DNA from: Acidobacteriota bacterium
GTDB taxonomy: Bacteria > Acidobacteriota > Blastocatellia > Pyrinomonadales > Pyrinomonadaceae
DNA: 64,000 nucleotides
NCBI GenBank assembly: GCA_003223025.1
Contig: QHXR01000024.1
Span: 62,001 to 126,000, forward strand
Direction: 5' to 3'
Positions 51,949-62,003 of this stretch are shown here, in pieces (position 1 is the stretch's first letter; each line of letters begins with the position of its first letter). Under the pieces are notes generated by a model that had not been told where the DNA came from, did no database searches, and saw only the letters and a list, made by a program, of their open reading frames with translations. The position numbers and the translations under genes are program-made.

Positions 51949-52684
51949 CATGGCCATTTCCGTTTCCGTGCTTCGAGCCGATTGCGGCTTTCAATTTCAT
52001 TCGCTCGGGAATACAGAGCTCACCCTTCTCGAGCGTGATCAGACCGCGATCACGAAAGTCTTTCAATAATCTTGTTACCGTTTCGCGCGTCGTGGCGATC
52101 ATCTCGGCGATCTCACCGTGAGTGTGAGGCTGAAGGAAACGGGCCGGTCCGGCGATCGTCGAGCGGTCGTACCACTGGAGCAGCAACCGGGCGAGTTTGT
52201 CGCCAACAGTCGCCGAGAGCCCGAGCGAGCAAATCTGCGTGTGAGCTTTCTGATAATTTGCGCTCATCTGGCGGAGCGCGTTGAGCGCCGCGACGTGATG
52301 CGTTTCGAGAAAGCGAATAAATTCCTTTCGCTTTACGAAGCCGACGGTACATTCGTCGATCGCGTGAGCCGCTTTTTCATACGGCGTTCCGGCAATCACG
52401 GCGCCAAGGCCAAGGACCTCGCCGGCATCGGCGATCCTAAGGATGATCGCTTTGCCTTCTTCGGAATAGGTCAGAAGCTTGGCTCGGCCGGAACATAAAA
52501 GGTAGACGCCTTTCGATGGTTGGCCCTCGATAAATATCGTCGATCCGCGCTGGTATGAGCGATGGATCATCAGTCCCGATAATTCGGCGAAAACGGGCTC
52601 CGGCAGATCGCAAAACGAACTCGGCTTTCGCTTTCTGCAGTCCTGGCAATTCAGAATCAACTTGCGGTGTTCGTTACTTGTCAT
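51944..52684 (-). CDS. Crp/Fnr-family regulator with FNR-like cysteines and CRP-like recognition helix
   Basis: The 246-residue protein has Cys13, Cys16, Cys25 (CX2CX8C near the N-terminus) and Cys112, which match the four-cysteine iron-sulfur cluster layout of FNR apart from a longer gap to the third cysteine. A cyclic-nucleotide-type fold (about 30-150) leads to a winged helix with HGEIAEMIATTRETVTRLLKDFRDRGLI (about 188-215). The RETVTR residues match CRP (Arg180-Glu181-Arg185), which reads TGTGA. Two perfect TGTGA-N6-TCACA sites lie near. It probably senses oxygen or redox state and drives the cytochrome operons. Overlaps the preceding stress protein gene by four bases. Confidence 0.92.
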   Translation of the reverse strand: MTSNEHRKLILNCQDCRKRKPSSFCDLPEPVFAELSGLMIHRSYQRGSTIFIEGQPSKGVYLLCSGRAKLLTYSEEGKAIILRIADAGEVLGLGAVIAGTPYEKAAHAIDECTVGFVKRKEFIRFLETHHVAALNALRQMSANYQKAHTQICSLGLSATVGDKLARLLLQWYDRSTIAGPARFLQPHTHGEIAEMIATTRETVTRLLKDFRDRGLITLEKGELCIPERMKLKAAIGSKHGNGNGHV

Positions 52685-53700
52685 TTGATCGCCTCCGCTT
52701 CCGCTAAGGAAGTTTCTACGTCCGCGGCGCCGTGGAAGGCGCCGTCATCCCGCAAGTCGTCGGAAGCTTTCGAATGACGAACGACTTCCACAGAGCAATG
52801 TGCCCTGGCCGCAACGGCGGCCGAAGTACTTCCAAGAAGCAAACGTTCGAGGCGGCTGCCCCAGGCATTCGCTCCGACGAAAATACAATCCGCGCGCCAA
52901 CTCGCTGCTTCTTCAATTAGTTTCTGCTTTGGGTTTCCAGGGCAGATCTGAAAGCTGACGGCCAGGCCTTTCGCTCCCAGTTTTGATACCGCGGCTTGAG
53001 CGGAGCTTTCGAGCTGCGGTCGTTCGACGACCTTTAGGCCGGGAGCTTGAGCTATGACCGGCGTTACAAAACGACCGATATTGGCAGGAAAAACAGGTTC
53101 GTCTACGTTTATGAGCCGGACTTCGGAACCGGGTTTCCATTCACGTTTGGCAACCGCGGAAACCGCTGCCCACGAACCTCGCGAGGCGTCGAATCCGACG
53201 ATGATTCTTGCGGGGCCATCCTCTAGCTCTATCTTTCCTCGCGCCACTCTTACAGAGCTTTTCGCTTCGGTCAATACGCGCTGCGAGATACTTCCGAGAA
53301 CGAGACGGCTGAGAAACGACTGGCCCTGGGCTCCAACGACGATCAGATCCGCTCCGAAACGATCCGCTTCGGCGACGACTTCCCAGCCGGGCGACCCGTA
53401 AGTCGCCGTCGGTGTGACGTCCCAGCCGGGAAGCGCCGCGCTGACTCGCCCCGCTGCAAAGCGGGCGAGTATCTCGGCTTCCGCGATTATCCGCGCTCCT
53501 CTTTCCCGACTTTCTCGAAGGATCGATTCGGCATACGCCGACGCTCCGTTTTGTTCCTCGATACTGTCAGCGGGCGGCAGCCAAACTTCCGCGACCGAGA
53601 TCACTCTCGCCTGGCCGGTCGTTGGCAGACCCGCTGATTGCAGATCGTCGAGTGCCGAGTCTGCATCTTTTGAGCCGTCGTATGCGATTAAAAGTTTCAT
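52681..53700 (-). CDS. Tandem universal stress protein (two UspA domains)
   Basis: The 339-residue protein has two UspA domains. The first (about 1-150) ends with [21 protein letters not shown] and the second (about 165-310) with [22 protein letters not shown], both G-x2-G-x9-G-S-type nucleotide signatures. Such tandem proteins often bind ATP as dimers. It overlaps its neighbours by four bases on each side and is the second gene of a stress protein, stress protein, Crp/Fnr unit behind a sigma-54 type promoter. Confidence 0.92.
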   Translation of the reverse strand: MKLLIAYDGSKDADSALDDLQSAGLPTTGQARVISVAEVWLPPADSIEEQNGASAYAESILRESRERGARIIAEAEILARFAAGRVSAALPGWDVTPTATYGSPGWEVVAEADRFGADLIVVGAQGQSFLSRLVLGSISQRVLTEAKSSVRVARGKIELEDGPARIIVGFDASRGSWAAVSAVAKREWKPGSEVRLINVDEPVFPANIGRFVTPVIAQAPGLKVVERPQLESSAQAAVSKLGAKGLAVSFQICPGNPKQKLIEEAASWRADCIFVGANAWGSRLERLLLGSTSAAVAARAHCSVEVVRHSKASDDLRDDGAFHGAADVETSLAEAEAIK

Positions 53701-54635
53701 GCGGCGAAGTCCTTGACTCTCGATGATGTAGGAGATCGTTTAACGAGGATCGGACATTCGACCGAACTGAGCAGGCTTCCCAAATAAGCGCTGTAGAACT
53801 TTTCGACGTAGTAATGTGCCGGTGCGAGCGCTGTGCAGATCAGATCGATCTCGTGTCTGCGTGCGTGCTTGAGCACCGTCTCGGCATGCCCTCCCCATGC
53901 GACTGATGTCGGGACGTTCATGATCGACCTGCCTTCGGCTTCCAGAACGTCGTTCACTTTGCGTCGGATGATCGTCTGGACAGATGTTCGACTTTGCCGC
54001 ACGGGTGCCGCCTCGGTCGAAGGGCGAAACGCGGGAGCGATCACCGAGAGGACGAAAAGCTCCGCCTTATAATCGCGGGTCAGCGTGTTGGCCGTCTGAA
54101 AGAGCTGGTCGTTCTCGCTTGAAAAATCGTAGTCGAAAAGGATGCGACGAAACGTGATCGGCTCGGTCCGCGGATCGCACTTGGCAAGAAACCTCGAAGG
54201 AAGCAAAAGAACCGGGCACGGAGAATCCATGACGATCCGTTCGACTATCGAGCCAAACCGAAATGCCGAGAGGATTCCGGGCCGGGCTTTCATGACGATC
54301 AGATCGACATCGGTCTCCTGTGCGACCGCGAGTATGTCATCAGCCGGATCAAAACTGTTCTCGACGATCAAGCTCCGCCATTTCAACGAGCTCTGCGGAT
54401 CTTCCGCCTGGACGATCTGCTCCTTGATCCTCGACTTGATCTTTGCGTATTCGCTTTCCGGGAGTCGATTCTCGGACGTGAACCAATTCGCCGGAGCGCA
54501 GTGACATGCGGTCAACTCGGCGTGCAAGGTTTCGGAAAGGCGCGTTGCAAAGCCGAGTGTCTTCTGCGATTTGTCGGAAAGGTCCGAGGGACAAAGAATG
54601 TGTTGGACTTTCGTTATTGGTTTACCCGGCAACAT
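53697..54635 (-). CDS. Tandem universal stress protein (two UspA domains, degenerate ATP motif)
   Basis: The 312-residue protein starts with KVQHILCPSDLSDKSQKTLGFATRLS. Domain 1 ends KARPGILSAFRFGSIVERIV and domain 2 CTALAPAHYYVEKFYSAYLGSLLSSV, so the glycine signature is lost in both, which suggests it does not bind ATP as the usual kind does. GGAGG lies seven bases before the ATG and a sigma-54 type promoter farther upstream. It is the first gene of the three-gene unit with the second stress protein and the Crp/Fnr regulator. Confidence 0.9.
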   Translation of the reverse strand: MLPGKPITKVQHILCPSDLSDKSQKTLGFATRLSETLHAELTACHCAPANWFTSENRLPESEYAKIKSRIKEQIVQAEDPQSSLKWRSLIVENSFDPADDILAVAQETDVDLIVMKARPGILSAFRFGSIVERIVMDSPCPVLLLPSRFLAKCDPRTEPITFRRILFDYDFSSENDQLFQTANTLTRDYKAELFVLSVIAPAFRPSTEAAPVRQSRTSVQTIIRRKVNDVLEAEGRSIMNVPTSVAWGGHAETVLKHARRHEIDLICTALAPAHYYVEKFYSAYLGSLLSSVECPILVKRSPTSSRVKDFAA

Positions 54636-54664
54636 AGGCTACCTCCATCTCGGTCAGGAGAAAT

Positions 54665-54678
54665 GCAACGTCCGTGCC
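54665..54678 (-). promoter_or_regulatory. Sigma-54 type promoter for stress protein/Crp operon
   Basis: On the minus strand GGCACGGACGTTGC has GG-N10-GC with TTGC followed by ATT, a very good match. The start would be near 54653, about 18 bases before the ATG at 54635. Confidence 0.85.
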
Positions 54679-54816
54679 CGTGTTTTTGCTAGGTTTTTAC
54701 TAAGGCAGCCGCTCAAGAGCCGTGAAATTTTTCGCAAACACCGCGTGCGCTTACTCGGTTCGCAATGAGTTGAGCCCGCGACATCATCGAATGAGAAGCG
54801 CGACACAAAATTGCGG

Positions 54817-56280
<1,464 letters not shown>

Positions 56281-56283
56281 GTT

Positions 56284-58212
56284 ATGGCTTCCGTAAACAC
56301 AGCGGCGTCGGCAAACCATTCGCCAGATGAACAAACTCTCAAGGAGCTCTCGGATCTCAAATTCGCGCTCGACGAAGCGGCGATCGTTGCGCAGACAGAT
56401 CAGCGCGGCGTCATCACCTATGTCAACGACAAATTCTGCGCGATCTCAAAGTATGACCGCGACGAGTTGATCGGACAGGACCATCGAATAATCAACTCGG
56501 GTTATCACTCAAAAGATTTCATTCGAAATATATGGACGACGATCGCCAATGGAAAGACGTGGCATGGCGAATTGCGTAATCGTGCAAAAGACGGTTCGAT
56601 CTATTGGGTCGATACTACGATCATTCCTTTTCTCGATGAACACGAGAAACCGGTTCAGTACATCGCGATCCGCTTCGATGTAACCGAGCGCAAACTCGCT
56701 GAAGAGCGCATCCGCCAGCAGGCTTCACTTTTGGACAATGCGCAGGACGCGATCCTCGTGTGCGATCTGAAGTACCAGATCCTCTACTGGAACAAGGGAG
56801 CCGAGCGGATCTACGGATGGGAGCTTGCGGAAGTACTTGGAAAGAACATCAGAGATGTCGTGCTAGTCGGGCATGAAGTAGAGATCGCTGAGATCCATGC
56901 CTCGCTCCAGGAATCCGGAGTGTGGAAATCCGAGGCGCGACGTACGGGCAAGTATGGCAACAAGCTCATCGTCGAAACCAGATGGACGCTGGTCGGAAAC
57001 GAGCAGGGGCAGCCTGATTACATTCTTATAATCAACACCGACGTCACAGAACAGAAGAAGACCGAGGAGCATTTACTACGAGCTCAGCGAATGGAATCGA
57101 TCGGAACGCTCGCCGGCGGTATCGCACACGATCTGAATAATATTCTTTCGCCGATCATCATGTCCGTCGAGATGCTCGCCATGAGGAATGAGGACGAGGA
57201 GACGAGGCGTTGGCTCTCGCTCATCGGTGAGAACGCCGAACGCGGAGCCGACCTCGTAAAGCAAGTGCTGACCTTTGCTCGAGGTCTCGAAGGCGAGCGC
57301 ATTCCGGTCCAGTTGAAACACATCATCAAGGATCTGGTGAACGTGTTGCAAGAAACGATCCCGAAATCGATCGCGTTAAAGCACGAGGTCGTCGGAACTC
57401 CGTGGCTTATCGCTGCGGACCCGACACAGATACATCAAGTGCTGATGAACGTCTGTCTCAACGCGCGCGATGCAATGCCGGACGGGGGCTCGCTCAAGAT
57501 CAAAGTGGAGAATATCGATCTCGACCAAACCTACGCCCGGATGAATCCGGAGGCAAAGTCGGGGCGTCACGTGCAGATAGTCGTCGAAGATACCGGCACC
57601 GGCATGTCCGCGGAAACATTGCAGAGGATCTTCGATCCGTTCTTTACATCGAAAGCACTCGGACACGGAACGGGTCTCGGCCTTTCGACAGCGCTCACGA
57701 TAGTTAAAAGTCACGGCGGTTTTATAAACGTCTACAGTGAGCCCGGTCGCGGGACCGGGTTTTCGATAAATCTTCCCGCGATGGATGACGCCGCTGAGGT
57801 GATCGTTCCGGAACCGGCGTCAGCTTATCCTCGCGGCAATGGCGAGACTGTTCTCGTTATCGACGACGAAGACAATATTATTCAAATCACAAAGGCAACG
57901 CTCGAAATGTTCGGATACAAAACTCTCTCGGCGGCGGACGGAGCAAAAGGGCTCGCCGTTTATCGCGATCAGCACGAGGAGATCGATCTGGTACTGACCG
58001 ACATGTCGATGCCGGAGATGGACGGCCCTGCGATGATCACCGAGCTTCGAGCCTCGGATGCTGACGTGAAGGTGATCGGCATGAGCGGTTTGATGGACGC
58101 CGGACAGACAGCTCTGCTCGAGGGGTTGGAAGTGGAAGAGTTTCTGACGAAACCGTTCACCGCGGAAAAACTTTTGAATGCGATCGCCGATGCGCTTCGG
58201 AAGAATAAATAA
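56284..58212 (+). CDS. Hybrid histidine kinase, PAS-PAS-HisKA-HATPase-REC
   Basis: The 642-residue protein has no membrane helix, so it is soluble. PAS 1 (about 25-135; VITYVNDKFCAISKYDRDELIGQDHRI) and PAS 2 (about 145-260; ILYWNKGAERIYGWELAEVLGKN) are followed by HisKA with the phosphorylated His in AGGIAHDLNNILSPI (about residue 285). HATPase has MNVCLNARDAMP and DTGTGMSAETLQRIFDPFFTSK, then the receiver domain (about 520-640; VLTDMSMPEMDG). A PAS fold can bind haem, FAD or a small ligand, so redox sensing is possible. It probably phosphorylates the NtrC-like protein just upstream. Confidence 0.95.
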   Translation: MASVNTAASANHSPDEQTLKELSDLKFALDEAAIVAQTDQRGVITYVNDKFCAISKYDRDELIGQDHRIINSGYHSKDFIRNIWTTIANGKTWHGELRNRAKDGSIYWVDTTIIPFLDEHEKPVQYIAIRFDVTERKLAEERIRQQASLLDNAQDAILVCDLKYQILYWNKGAERIYGWELAEVLGKNIRDVVLVGHEVEIAEIHASLQESGVWKSEARRTGKYGNKLIVETRWTLVGNEQGQPDYILIINTDVTEQKKTEEHLLRAQRMESIGTLAGGIAHDLNNILSPIIMSVEMLAMRNEDEETRRWLSLIGENAERGADLVKQVLTFARGLEGERIPVQLKHIIKDLVNVLQETIPKSIALKHEVVGTPWLIAADPTQIHQVLMNVCLNARDAMPDGGSLKIKVENIDLDQTYARMNPEAKSGRHVQIVVEDTGTGMSAETLQRIFDPFFTSKALGHGTGLGLSTALTIVKSHGGFINVYSEPGRGTGFSINLPAMDDAAEVIVPEPASAYPRGNGETVLVIDDEDNIIQITKATLEMFGYKTLSAADGAKGLAVYRDQHEEIDLVLTDMSMPEMDGPAMITELRASDADVKVIGMSGLMDAGQTALLEGLEVEEFLTKPFTAEKLLNAIADALRKNK

Positions 58213-58261
58213 TAGAAGCCTGTGTCTTTTTATTACAACCGAACCGGCAATTGAAAGTATC

Positions 58262-58443
58262 TTCATCGCGTAGCGATGGCGTGCATTTAGCCGTAGCCCT
58301 TCAGGCCACGGAAAACCGGATGATCGCCGCGTCGCATTAGCGACGCCTGAACCTCAATCGTCGCTACGCGACGAAATCTTGTTGGAGCTTACCGTGGCCG
58401 GAAGGGCCATGGCTAAATGCATGCGATCGCTACGCGATGCTTA
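58262..58443. repeat. Nested inverted repeat, 'gcatttagccgtggcc' family (copy 3)
   Basis: gcatttagccgtagcccttcaggccacgg pairs with ccgtggccggaagggccatggctaaatgcatgc, and inner cgcgtcgcattagcgacg and cgtcgctacgcgacg words pair. Third copy after 17485 and 35460. With the terminator it fills the gap 58213-58537. Confidence 0.88.
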
Positions 58444-58474
58444 CCTGCGACCTTCAATTCCAAGGCAAATTAAA

Positions 58475-58505
58475 AAAGGCTGCCGGAGGACGGCAGCCTT
58501 TGCTC
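58475..58505. terminator. Bidirectional terminator between kinase and secreted protein genes
   Basis: aaaggctgccg and cggcagccttt form a perfect eleven-base stem around a five-base loop, with A-run before and T-rich after. It lies between convergent genes. Confidence 0.9.
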
Positions 58506-58537
58506 TTTGCAAAACCCGTTACGGATCACCGGATCCG

Positions 58538-59404
58538 TTAGTTGCACCAATTTTGCGTTTTCTGCAGACAATGAAATTGCCAGACGAACATATCTTCGGC
58601 TGGAAGCGGTTTTCCCTCGACCGTCGCCATCCATAAGAATGCATCGGTCGCGATCGCGCCTTTGGTCGGATCTGTGATCTCCGGGTTGATCGCGTATTCG
58701 CCGCCGATATATCCGGTGGTTAGCGTCGTGATCATCTCGTCTTTAAGTAACCATCGGAGATCTTCCATCGTACGAACGATGGGTGTGTTGTCGGCAGACA
58801 TTCCGTTCTTCTTCGCGAAATACTGCATCATCTCCACACCGTCTTTTCCGAATGCCTTGTCGGTGTAGTTCACGATAAAGATCTCGCGCAAGCCGAGAGG
58901 ATTTACGTCGCGGCCGTTCGTTTGTGCCCACGTGTTATCGAGTATCGCCGCCTGCCGCGTGTTCGCGAAAGTTCGATAGTCGATGACCTTCGTGTTAGGG
59001 AAGACATAGATCGGAAAATGTTCCGCGGTCTCGTGAGCACGCATCCCGGCCTTATCTTCCATGAATCCGGTGTCCTGCAATTCTCCTAGCGGGTAAAAAA
59101 ATACGATGTCTCCGTTTTCGTTATAGCCGGGAATCGTAGCGACGACCCGGACATTCGTGTGATACGGATTGCTGGAATTGCCGAAAACCGAAAGGGCGTC
59201 CGTTCCATCGCGTCGGCCGAATATGGCCGGTGCCAATACACCCTGCATTGCGTAATACTGATCGGTAAAATCATGCGGGTTGATCCGCGTGTCCTCGGCA
59301 AACTTGTAGTAGCTGAATGTCTGGCCGAAAGCCGATCCAGCAAAAATCAAAATTATAAATACGAATAAGACGCCCCAATGGTACGTCGTTGTTTTCCTGT
59401 TCAT
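58538..59404 (-). CDS. Secreted protein of unknown function
   Basis: GGAGG lies ten bases before the ATG. The 288-residue protein has a leader helix (WGVLFVFIILIFAGSAFGQ), then an unfamiliar domain with many aromatic residues (SYYKFAEDTRINPHDFTDQYYAMQGVLAPAIFGRRDG) and two cysteines near the end (FHCLQKTQNWCN) that could form a disulfide. It is not one of the families I know. It stands between the kinase and the GCS2-CBS unit but on the opposite strand. The gap 59405-59700 before it holds no gene and only the sigma-54 site of the next unit. Confidence 0.75.
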   Translation of the reverse strand: MNRKTTTYHWGVLFVFIILIFAGSAFGQTFSYYKFAEDTRINPHDFTDQYYAMQGVLAPAIFGRRDGTDALSVFGNSSNPYHTNVRVVATIPGYNENGDIVFFYPLGELQDTGFMEDKAGMRAHETAEHFPIYVFPNTKVIDYRTFANTRQAAILDNTWAQTNGRDVNPLGLREIFIVNYTDKAFGKDGVEMMQYFAKKNGMSADNTPIVRTMEDLRWLLKDEMITTLTTGYIGGEYAINPEITDPTKGAIATDAFLWMATVEGKPLPAEDMFVWQFHCLQKTQNWCN

Positions 59405-59683
59405 TTTCTTTGACCTCCTTTCCTCACTCTCAGGCGGGAGTGGTCAAGCCTTGAAATGCTAATGCTCGCTGATCGGGCTTTCCGGCACTTCATGCCCATC
59501 CGCATCTCAAGTTTCGTTCCGCTCGGCGGATCTCGCTGCGACCGCACGCAAGCTGAGGAAGAACCAACGTCGAGGATCCACAGATTTCCAGAAGCGCGTG
59601 ATTTTTTTCACAGGTTGTTGATTTTCTCGCACTTTGAATCGCGTCGCGTCCCGTAAAAGGTGACAGCACAACGTGTGACGCAG

Positions 59684-59697
59684 GGCACAGCGGTTGC
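59684..59697 (+). promoter_or_regulatory. Sigma-54 type promoter for GCS2-CBS operon
   Basis: GGCACAGCGGTTGC has GG-N10-GC with TTGC. The gap to the ATG at 59716 is short (about 19 bases after the GC), so the leader would be only a few bases or the true start is the ATG at 59758. Confidence 0.7.
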
Positions 59698-59715
59698 GAA
59701 TATCCATCGGACGCG

Positions 59716-61632
59716 ATGGGTGACAAGAAAGTAACAAACGAGTACGGCGAGCAGGAGATGCGCGATTTTACGCTGGGCGTGTTGAGCGACCTCGATGCTC
59801 TCGAAAAAATGCTCGCCGAGGGAATGATCGAGAGCGGGGTCCGGCGGATCGGAGCCGAGCAAGAGATGTTTCTCGTCGATCGCTCGATGCATCCGGCACC
59901 GCTGGTCAACGAGGTGATAGCGAACGCAAAAGATTCGCGCCTGACAACCGAGATCGGCAGATTCAATCTTGAGGCGAATGCGACGCCCGTCGAGTTAAAG
60001 GGCGATTGCATGAGCCGTCTTGAGACCGAGCTCTACGAGCTTCTCGACATCGTACGGAACGCAGCGGAAACGCTCGACGCGGATGTCGTGCTCGCCGGAA
60101 TTCTACCCACGATACAAGCGTCCGACCTGACCGCAACGAACCTAACTCCGGATCCCCGCTATTCCGAGATCAACCGCGTCGTTTCCAATCTGCACGGCGA
60201 GAATCGCTTCATCCACATCAAAGGACTCGACGAGCTGCAGTTGATAATGCAGGACACCTTCGTCGAGTTTTGCAATACAAGTTTTCAGATCCACTTGCAG
60301 GTCGGGCCGGATGAATTTGCGGCCGTGCATAACTGGTCGCAGGCACTTGCGGCACCGGTCCTCGCGTCCGCCGTCAATTCGCCGCTGCTGCTGAACAACC
60401 GGCTCTGGCACGAAACGCGGATCGCGCTTTTTCAGCATGCGACCGACACGCGCTCGCCGGTACATCAGCTTAGGCGACAGCCGCCGCGAGTCGATTTCGG
60501 AACCGGATGGATGAACGACTCGATCATCGAAAGTCTTCGCGATGACGCCGTTCGATATCGGGTTCTTCTCTCGCAGGCCGTCGAAGAGAATGCTCTTTCC
60601 GAATTGCGGGCCGGCCGCATTCCCGAGCTTCGCGCGTGGCGTCTTCACAACGGGACGATATGGCGATGGAACCGACTCTGTTACGGAGTAACGAACGGAA
60701 AGCCGGGTCTCCGCGTCGAAGCTCGCTATCTTCCGGCCGGTCCGAGCATAGTCGACGAAATGGCGAATGCCGCATTTCTTATCGGTCTGCTCGTCGCCGC
60801 TCCGACGGAGTTGGGTGACGTAGCGACGAAGATGTCGTTCGATGTCGCGAAAAATAATTTTTATAACATCGCGCGCTACGGACTCGACTCGCAGATCACA
60901 TGGATCGACGGAACGTGTCGTCCGGTGTCGACGCTGATCCTCGAAGAGCTGCTTCCGCTCGCACGCACCGGGCTCGAGGAAGCGAAAGTCGATGCTGCCG
61001 ACATCGACCGGCTACTCGGCGTTATCGAGTCGCGGGTGTCGACCGGTAAGAGCGGTGCGAAATGGATGCTCGAGTCGCTCGCGAACATGGATCCGCTGGC
61101 GAAACAAAACGTCAGGATGCGATCGCTGACGGCTGCGATGAAGGCAAATCAAACATCACGAAAACCGCTTCACGAATGGAATATCGCGTCAGTCCCGGAG
61201 GCATCCGATTGGATCGACAATTACAAATCTGTCGAGCAATTTATGGCGACGGATCTTTTCACGGTTCGGCCCGATGATGTCCTCGATCTTGCGGCGAGCC
61301 TGATGGAGTCGCGACACATTCGACACGTTCCGGTCGAAGACGATTCCGGAACGCTCGTCGGGATCATCTCGCATCGACACTTGGTTCGACTGTTCGCACA
61401 CCGCGATCCCAACGCGACCACGAAGATCGCCGTGCGGGATGTGATGCAGACCGATCTCATCACCGTTGAAACAGGAACATCGGCGCTCGACGCCTTGAAC
61501 CTGATGCGTGAAAAGAAGATCGGCTCGTTACCGGTGGTGTCGGATAACAAACTACTAGGATTAATTACCGCGCACGATTTTTTAACTGTCTCGAGCCGGT
61601 TGTTCGAGGAACGGCTGCGACAGGTCATGTAG
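59716..61632 (+). CDS. Glutamate-cysteine ligase family 2 (YbdK-like) fused to two CBS domains
   Basis: The 638-residue protein has the GCS2 domain (about 25-480; IGAEQEMFLVD, RFNLEANATPVEL, FQIHLQVGPDEFAAVHNWSQAL, GLRVEARYLPAGPSIVDEMANAAFLIGLLV), then a pair of CBS domains (about 510-635; MATDLFTVRPDDVLDLAASLMESRHIRHVPVEDDSG and VMQTDLITVETGTSALDALNLMREKKIGSLPVV). GCS2 enzymes join glutamate to cysteine or another amine; CBS pairs bind adenine nucleotides. The product might be a low-molecular thiol or other gamma-glutamyl compound whose making is tuned by energy charge. It is the first of three genes behind a sigma-54 type promoter. Confidence 0.9.
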   Translation: MGDKKVTNEYGEQEMRDFTLGVLSDLDALEKMLAEGMIESGVRRIGAEQEMFLVDRSMHPAPLVNEVIANAKDSRLTTEIGRFNLEANATPVELKGDCMSRLETELYELLDIVRNAAETLDADVVLAGILPTIQASDLTATNLTPDPRYSEINRVVSNLHGENRFIHIKGLDELQLIMQDTFVEFCNTSFQIHLQVGPDEFAAVHNWSQALAAPVLASAVNSPLLLNNRLWHETRIALFQHATDTRSPVHQLRRQPPRVDFGTGWMNDSIIESLRDDAVRYRVLLSQAVEENALSELRAGRIPELRAWRLHNGTIWRWNRLCYGVTNGKPGLRVEARYLPAGPSIVDEMANAAFLIGLLVAAPTELGDVATKMSFDVAKNNFYNIARYGLDSQITWIDGTCRPVSTLILEELLPLARTGLEEAKVDAADIDRLLGVIESRVSTGKSGAKWMLESLANMDPLAKQNVRMRSLTAAMKANQTSRKPLHEWNIASVPEASDWIDNYKSVEQFMATDLFTVRPDDVLDLAASLMESRHIRHVPVEDDSGTLVGIISHRHLVRLFAHRDPNATTKIAVRDVMQTDLITVETGTSALDALNLMREKKIGSLPVVSDNKLLGLITAHDFLTVSSRLFEERLRQVM

Positions 61633-61651
61633 AAATTTTTGGAGGTGCAGT

Positions 61652-61999
61652 ATGGCCAAACCAATTGAAGAAGGCGAGTGGAAAGAGTTCCTGGTGAACT
61701 ACGGTATACGGCACGGTGGGAAGCGAACACGCTTGGGCGTTTTCGAAATCCGAGACGGCGTAGTTAACGATCTATGGCTCGATGACGGTCTGCCGCTGCT
61801 CGGGATCGACGTCGACACAACGAACGGGCGACAGACGGTCGGCCTCATTTTCGATCGCCTAAAATATTCGATCGAGAATGTCTCGGACATCGCGGAGGTT
61901 TGCGATGCAGCGGTCGGCAATGGACTCGATATCCGAGATCGTGAAGGAAAGACCACAGCGCTCCGGTTCGAAGACGACAACGTCGAAAGTGAGGAATAA
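61652..61999 (+). CDS. Small DUF5335-like protein
   Basis: The 115-residue product begins with GGAGG six bases upstream of its ATG. It has no membrane helix and looks like a small alpha/beta protein (EGEWKEFLVNYGIRHGGKRTRLGVFE, LWLDDGLPLLGIDVD). The pattern resembles DUF5335, a family of unknown role, but I am not sure. It sits between the GCS2-CBS gene and the second SQR-like gene, four bases before the latter, so all three are one operon. Confidence 0.7.
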   Translation: MAKPIEEGEWKEFLVNYGIRHGGKRTRLGVFEIRDGVVNDLWLDDGLPLLGIDVDTTNGRQTVGLIFDRLKYSIENVSDIAEVCDAAVGNGLDIRDREGKTTALRFEDDNVESEE

Positions 62000-62003
62000 G
62001 ATC

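Noticed and set aside
59674-59689. Third CRP/FNR-like palindrome TGTGA-N6-GCACA before the GCS2-CBS gene
   Set aside because: The right half has one mismatch and it overlaps the -24 element of a better sigma-54 site, so the resemblance is likely a by-product of GGCAC.
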